Shown here piece by piece: positions 61,443 through 64,000 of a stretch of DNA of 64,000 nucleotides. The stretch is from Nitrospira sp. (GTDB lineage Bacteria > Nitrospirota > Nitrospiria > Nitrospirales > Nitrospiraceae). The notes under the pieces were generated by a model that saw nothing but the letters and a program-made list of their open reading frames with translations, did no database searches and was not told the DNA's origin. Each line of letters begins with the position of its first letter. Within the stretch, counting starts at the first letter, position 1. The stretch is from the NCBI GenBank assembly GCA_022226935.1, contig CP092081.1, forward strand, positions 792,734 to 856,733. The letters run 5' to 3'. The position numbers were made by a program, and so were the translations under genes.

Positions 61443-61769
61443 TTACCCGCGCCGTGATGTCGCTTCTTCCGCCGTATTCTGGGCAGTCTGCATCGTGTCA
61501 TCCACGAATTCGCGGGCTGCGCGACCGGCCTTTCGCAAAGTTTGTTTGCCGCCCTCTACGTACTCCTGGCCTCGTTCCACCGCGGAGTCCCAGGCTGCGC
61601 GTCCCTGTTCCGTCGCCTCGTCCAGTTCGTCCTTTGCTCTGGATGCGTAATCGCGCAGGGTCGATCGAAGCTCATTGCCTGATTGTGGCGCGAGGAGCAG
61701 CGCTATCCCTGCGCCGATCAATGCGCCCGCCATGAATGCCGACCAGTTGGAAGAATCGTCCGTATGCAT
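61443..61769 (-). CDS. YtxH-like membrane stress protein
   Basis: 108 residues. A short polar N-terminus leads to a membrane helix AFMAGALIGAGIALLLAPQSG with the family LLxAPxSG turn, followed by a long charged helix (ELRSTLRDYASRAKDELDEA and more). YtxH of Bacillus is a sigma-B general stress protein; the molecular role is unknown. The ATG at 61769 has GAAGGAGG upstream. First gene of the five-gene operon down to 57901. Promoter module at 61857-61901. Confidence 0.88.
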   Translation of the reverse strand: MHTDDSSNWSAFMAGALIGAGIALLLAPQSGNELRSTLRDYASRAKDELDEATEQGRAAWDSAVERGQEYVEGGKQTLRKAGRAAREFVDDTMQTAQNTAEEATSRRG

Positions 61770-62114
61770 GTGTGACCTCCTTCGACAGTAACTCGTCCTG
61801 GTTATGGTGACCTGTATGTGTCCGCGACTTCGATCAGATTGCCTGCGCGTGAGTTCAGACTAGCAGGATGTGGCGATCCTCAAACTAGGCATGGCCCTAG
61901 TTCAGGCCACGAGCCCTGACGGAGGCCCGTCTCCATCCGCTGAAGAAGCGGGAACGCAACAGGCTACGCTGTCTGCGCCGGCATGTGATGTGGAAAGAGA
62001 TTGATGATGGGCGGTGCCGACTTGCCTTGACAAATGCCGCGATGAAGGATCTCCTAAAAAAACCTCTACCGCTCGTACATTCAGAATTTCTCGTGTATGC
62101 ACTCAACTGATGCC
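61770..62114. other. Intergenic region with promoter module
   Basis: About 345 bases upstream of the YtxH gene. It contains the promoter module at 61857-61901; the stretch from 61902 to 62114 has no convincing ORF and may be decayed sequence linked to the neighbouring pseudogene. Confidence 0.5.
61857..61901 (-). promoter_or_regulatory. CTAG-box promoter module for the YtxH operon
   Basis: The 18-mer at 61884-61901 reads on the minus strand ACTAGGGCCATGCCTAGT, the copy closest to the consensus. A 21-bp spacer leads to the -10-like TAGTCT (61857-61862), and the start is at 61769. Confidence 0.82.
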
Positions 62115-63048
62115 ATGAAGAGTCTGAGGCTGCTTCGTTGGACGCTCATGGGGCATGTTCGTGGCCCTTGCGATCGTTCTGTTGAGTGGGGGGCATACCG
62201 CTCGATTTACGGACTCCCAAGGCCGGATCATTCCGCACAGCATCGCGGCGATGGAAAGAGTGCCCATTGGCGATCTGCACCAGAGCGTATGGTTTCGCGG
62301 TATCTCTGGCTCCAATCCGGTATTGATCCTCTTGCATGGAGGTCCTGGCGCGAACGAGGCGCCGCTCTTCGGCTACGTTTAACGCCGTTCTTGAACGACA
62401 TTCTGTGGTCGTCTATTGGGAGCAACGCGGCACCGGACGGTCATTATAGGTAGCTCAGTATCCGGAGAAGGTGGCGTCCTCTGTTGGGGCGGCGCAAATC
62501 GCCAACATGTCTTCTTGGCGCCGACTGTCGTAGGACTTGCGCTTTCTGAAGTCCAGAAAAATGGGAACGCCAAAGCGCTCAACGAATGACGCAAAATCGG
62601 ACCGCCTCCCTATGCGTCAGGTGATGATTTGCTCGCAGTTGAAACGTGGACGCAGCGGTTTGGAGGTGTGAACCATTGCGGACCTCTCAACTGGATGATT
62701 GATCTGGACAGCGCTCGGCACCGATGAGGCGAATCTCATTGACCTCATGAAGCTCGGACAAGACAGCTGCTTTTCATTCGCGCACCTTGAAGGTGAGATT
62801 GCACCGCTCGATTTGACGGAACACTACCGATCGTTCGCCGCCCCCGTTGTGTTCCTGCTTGGGCGGTACGACCGGCACATCCCTTCTGAGTTGGCAGAGC
62901 AATACTTCAGCACGATCCACGGCCGTGCAAGCGGCTCGTATGGTTTGAACGGTCCGGGCATAACCCGCCATTCGAGGAGGCCGCAAAAGTTTAATGCGGT
63001 CATGATCGATGAAGTGGTGTCTCTAGTCACAGACGGATGCGCTCAGTG
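62115..63048 (+). pseudogene. Frameshifted alpha/beta hydrolase (proline iminopeptidase-like)
   Basis: Pieces of one protein lie in order but in different frames. MKSLRLLRWTL (62115) is followed after a shift by FVALAIVLLSGG with NPVLILLHGGPGANE to a stop at 62382. Another frame then gives VVYWEQRGTGRS near 62420. After a degraded middle come ETWTQRFGGV near 62660 and PVVFLLGRYDRHIP (62840-62890). Finally SGHNPPFEEAAK and FNAVMIDEV are separated by a one-base shift in the A-run near 62990. HGGPG and QRGTGRS mark the proline iminopeptidase/alpha-beta hydrolase family, with an N-terminal membrane helix. Several independent lesions make a functional product unlikely; two of the shifts could also be sequencing errors. 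Confidence 0.85.
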
Positions 63049-63139
63049 AGGCGACCGGAACGTACGGGACTGAGTAAGGGGACCTATCCCGGGAGGAAGA
63101 GACAAATCAATGAGGCGAAGGAAGGAAGAGGTGAGGCAG

Positions 63140-63215
63140 TGGTGCGCCCGACAGGACTTGAACCTGTAACCTTCTGATCCGTAGTCAGATGCTCTATCCA
63201 TTGAGCTACGGGCGC
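63140..63215 (-). tRNA. tRNA-Arg (anticodon ACG)
   Basis: 76 nt including the encoded CCA. On the minus strand the acceptor arm GCGCCCG pairs with CGGGCGC, then A and CCA. The D-arm has GCTC...GAGC, the anticodon stem TCTGA/TCAGA encloses CTACGGA (anticodon ACG), and the T-arm contains GGTTCAAGTCC. All stems close. Confidence 0.97.
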
Positions 63216-63225
63216 TTCTTACACT

Positions 63226-63268
63226 TTTGAGCCCGCTCGAAGATATGTTTCTTCGGAGCGGGCTCAAA
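63226..63268. repeat. Long inverted repeat (hairpin) between the secreted-protein gene and tRNA-Arg
   Basis: The arms TTTGAGCCCGCTC (63226-63238) and GAGCGGGCTCAAA (63256-63268) are exact reverse complements, extended inward by GAAG/CTTC with one bulged G. There is no T-run on either side, so it is not a classical intrinsic terminator, though it may end transcription or protect a 3-prime end. Confidence 0.75.
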
Positions 63269-63284
63269 GGTACAGCGCCGTTAT

Positions 63285-63315
63285 ACAGGCTTGAGGGAAG
63301 ACCGGTCAAGCCTGT
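63285..63315 (-). terminator. Possible terminator hairpin of the FN3 protein gene
   Basis: The arms ACAGGCTTGA (63285-63294) and TCAAGCCTGT (63306-63315) are a perfect 10-bp stem with an 11-base loop, 16 bases past the stop of the gene ending at 63331. A T-tract is missing, so the assignment rests on position. Confidence 0.45.
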
Positions 63316-63330
63316 CGAGCAGAGATATTG

Positions 63331-64000
63331 CTAAAACAGGCTCTTGCTCAATTCTCCAGACGGCGAGCTTTCGTTGCCGCTTTTGTCATAGGCTGTCACA
63401 ACGAAGAAATAAGTAGAGCCCAAGGGGAGCGTCAGCCTGGTCGACGTCACATTTCCTACGTCGAAGGTCTGCGTACGGGCACCGGAGCGTGTGCCGACAT
63501 AGACCCGATAGCCTTGCAGGTCCGCTTCCGTGTTGGCATTCCACATCACCGTGACCGTGCCGGTTGAGGTCCCGGACGGAGGCGGCGGCGGAGAGGTGGC
63601 GCTTCCCGTGGGGGACGGCGGTGGCGGCGTGGTGCTGCCGCTGGCAAGGACGGAAAGCGAGACGGGGATGCGCAGAGTTTGTGATCCATTGGGGCCGCTC
63701 TCCACGATATAGACGACACCGGTATAGCTGCCGACATTCATCGTCGAGGTGTTGACCGACACGGTGATCGGGTCAATCTCCGTCGTGATGGTCTGCGTGC
63801 TGCCGTAGGGTGGATTCAACGTCGTCCATGCCTGGTTGGCACTGATGCTGTACGTGCTTTGCTGCGTGCTGGATTTTTGCAAATTGAATATGCCTGTCGC
63901 CGTGTTGCCTTTCGCTACGGTCAGCGAAAGGGCAGGCGGAAAGGCCTGGAGCAAGGGCGTCAACGAGCCGGTCGGCGCCGGGGGGGGGGCGTCGCCGCAG
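63331..64000 (-). CDS. Secreted protein, C-terminal part: BACON-like domain plus fibronectin type III
   Basis: The frame is open to the right edge of the window, so only the last 222 residues or so are seen; a TTG at 63963 is not a credible start. From the edge inward: a Pro-rich linker, a beta-sandwich repeat (LSLTVAKGNTATGIFNLQ to RIPVSLSVL) of the BACON/Ig-like type found in surface proteins, a second Pro/Ser/Gly linker, and a FN3 domain (VTVMWNANTEADLQGYRVYVG, FFVVTAYDKSGNES) to the end. No sorting signal at the C-terminus. It is likely an extracellular or outer-surface protein; ligand unknown. Two hairpins follow its stop. Confidence 0.85.
   Translation of the reverse strand, partial: CGDAPPPAPTGSLTPLLQAFPPALSLTVAKGNTATGIFNLQKSSTQQSTYSISANQAWTTLNPPYGSTQTITTEIDPITVSVNTSTMNVGSYTGVVYIVESGPNGSQTLRIPVSLSVLASGSTTPPPPSPTGSATSPPPPPSGTSTGTVTVMWNANTEADLQGYRVYVGTRSGARTQTFDVGNVTSTRLTLPLGSTYFFVVTAYDKSGNESSPSGELSKSLF

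Noticed and set aside
61902-62106. Minus-strand frames between the YtxH promoter and the hydrolase pseudogene
   Set aside because: Arg/Ser-rich composition, two overlapping frames, no ribosome site and no family pattern.
1-64000. CRISPR arrays, insertion sequences, prophage genes or rRNA
   Set aside because: No regularly spaced repeats, transposase or integrase-like frames, terminal inverted repeats or rRNA segments were seen in the window.

Overview
The window is GC-rich (about 60% by eye) and looks chromosomal. It most resembles Nitrospira or a near relative: there is an alternative-complex-III-type gene set wired to cytochrome bd-like subunits, a very large stock of PAS/GAF hybrid kinases, and a secreted BACON/FN3-type protein at the right edge. 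The genus call is an inference from gene content, with moderate confidence.

Layout. (1) 1-16.8 kb, minus strand: seven signalling genes. Two are stand-alone PAS kinases, and one tightly overlapping operon encodes a 1707-residue kinase with two catalytic cores, a GAF hybrid kinase with three receivers, CheR, CheB and a REC-PAS-kinase-REC. A small Hsp20-like gene lies between them. (2) 17-24.7 kb: Cys-rich DUF326 protein, a PLD-VTT fusion with an EEP-family phosphodiesterase, a small zinc-finger/winged-helix-like protein, an AsmA-type DUF748 protein and a YihY protein. (3) 24.8-33.8 kb: large catalase, several lipoproteins, a 26-residue membrane peptide, a HAD phosphatase fused to a HerA-like ATPase, an iron-permease-family protein and a FAD/Rieske oxidoreductase. 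(4) 33.9-39.8 kb, plus strand: Cys-rich small ORF, Ku, maltooligosyltrehalose trehalohydrolase, glycogen debranching enzyme, DUF72. (5) 39.8-48.3 kb, minus strand: a seven-gene respiratory operon (pentaheme cytochrome, molybdopterin-type subunit, four-cluster ferredoxin, NrfD, DUF3341-cytochrome c fusion, two bd-like subunits). (6) 48.4-51.9 kb, plus strand: remnant of an Fe-S oxidoreductase, LigD, zinc-ribbon protein. (7) 51.9-61.8 kb, minus strand: two envelope/stress operons (YqjD/YqjE-like, DUF3618-like, YihY, AI-2E, PoxB-like, sensory-rhodopsin-transducer-like; and YtxH, BON, DUF4403-like, hemerythrin, Gfo/Idh/MocA). (8) 62.1-64 kb: decayed alpha/beta hydrolase, tRNA-Arg(ACG), two hairpins and the C-terminal part of a secreted protein.

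Main discovery. Almost every transcription unit from about 2 to 62 kb is preceded by the same promoter module: an 18-bp palindrome RCTAGG-N6-CCTAGY (the two CTAG cores always start 12 bp apart), then 21-23 bp, then a TANNNT -10-like hexamer, then usually 40-100 bp to the start codon. I find about 17 convincing copies and one weaker one. No -35 box is evident, and the palindrome sits near -43, the place for a class-II activator of the CRP/FNR or LuxR/NarL type. The region therefore reads as a contiguous regulon island for stress survival: peroxide detoxification, NHEJ repair, trehalose/glycogen, envelope remodelling and an alternative respiratory chain. The likely control is one undescribed activator, perhaps fed by the NarL-type kinases at the left end. 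No DNA-binding response regulator is visible in the window.
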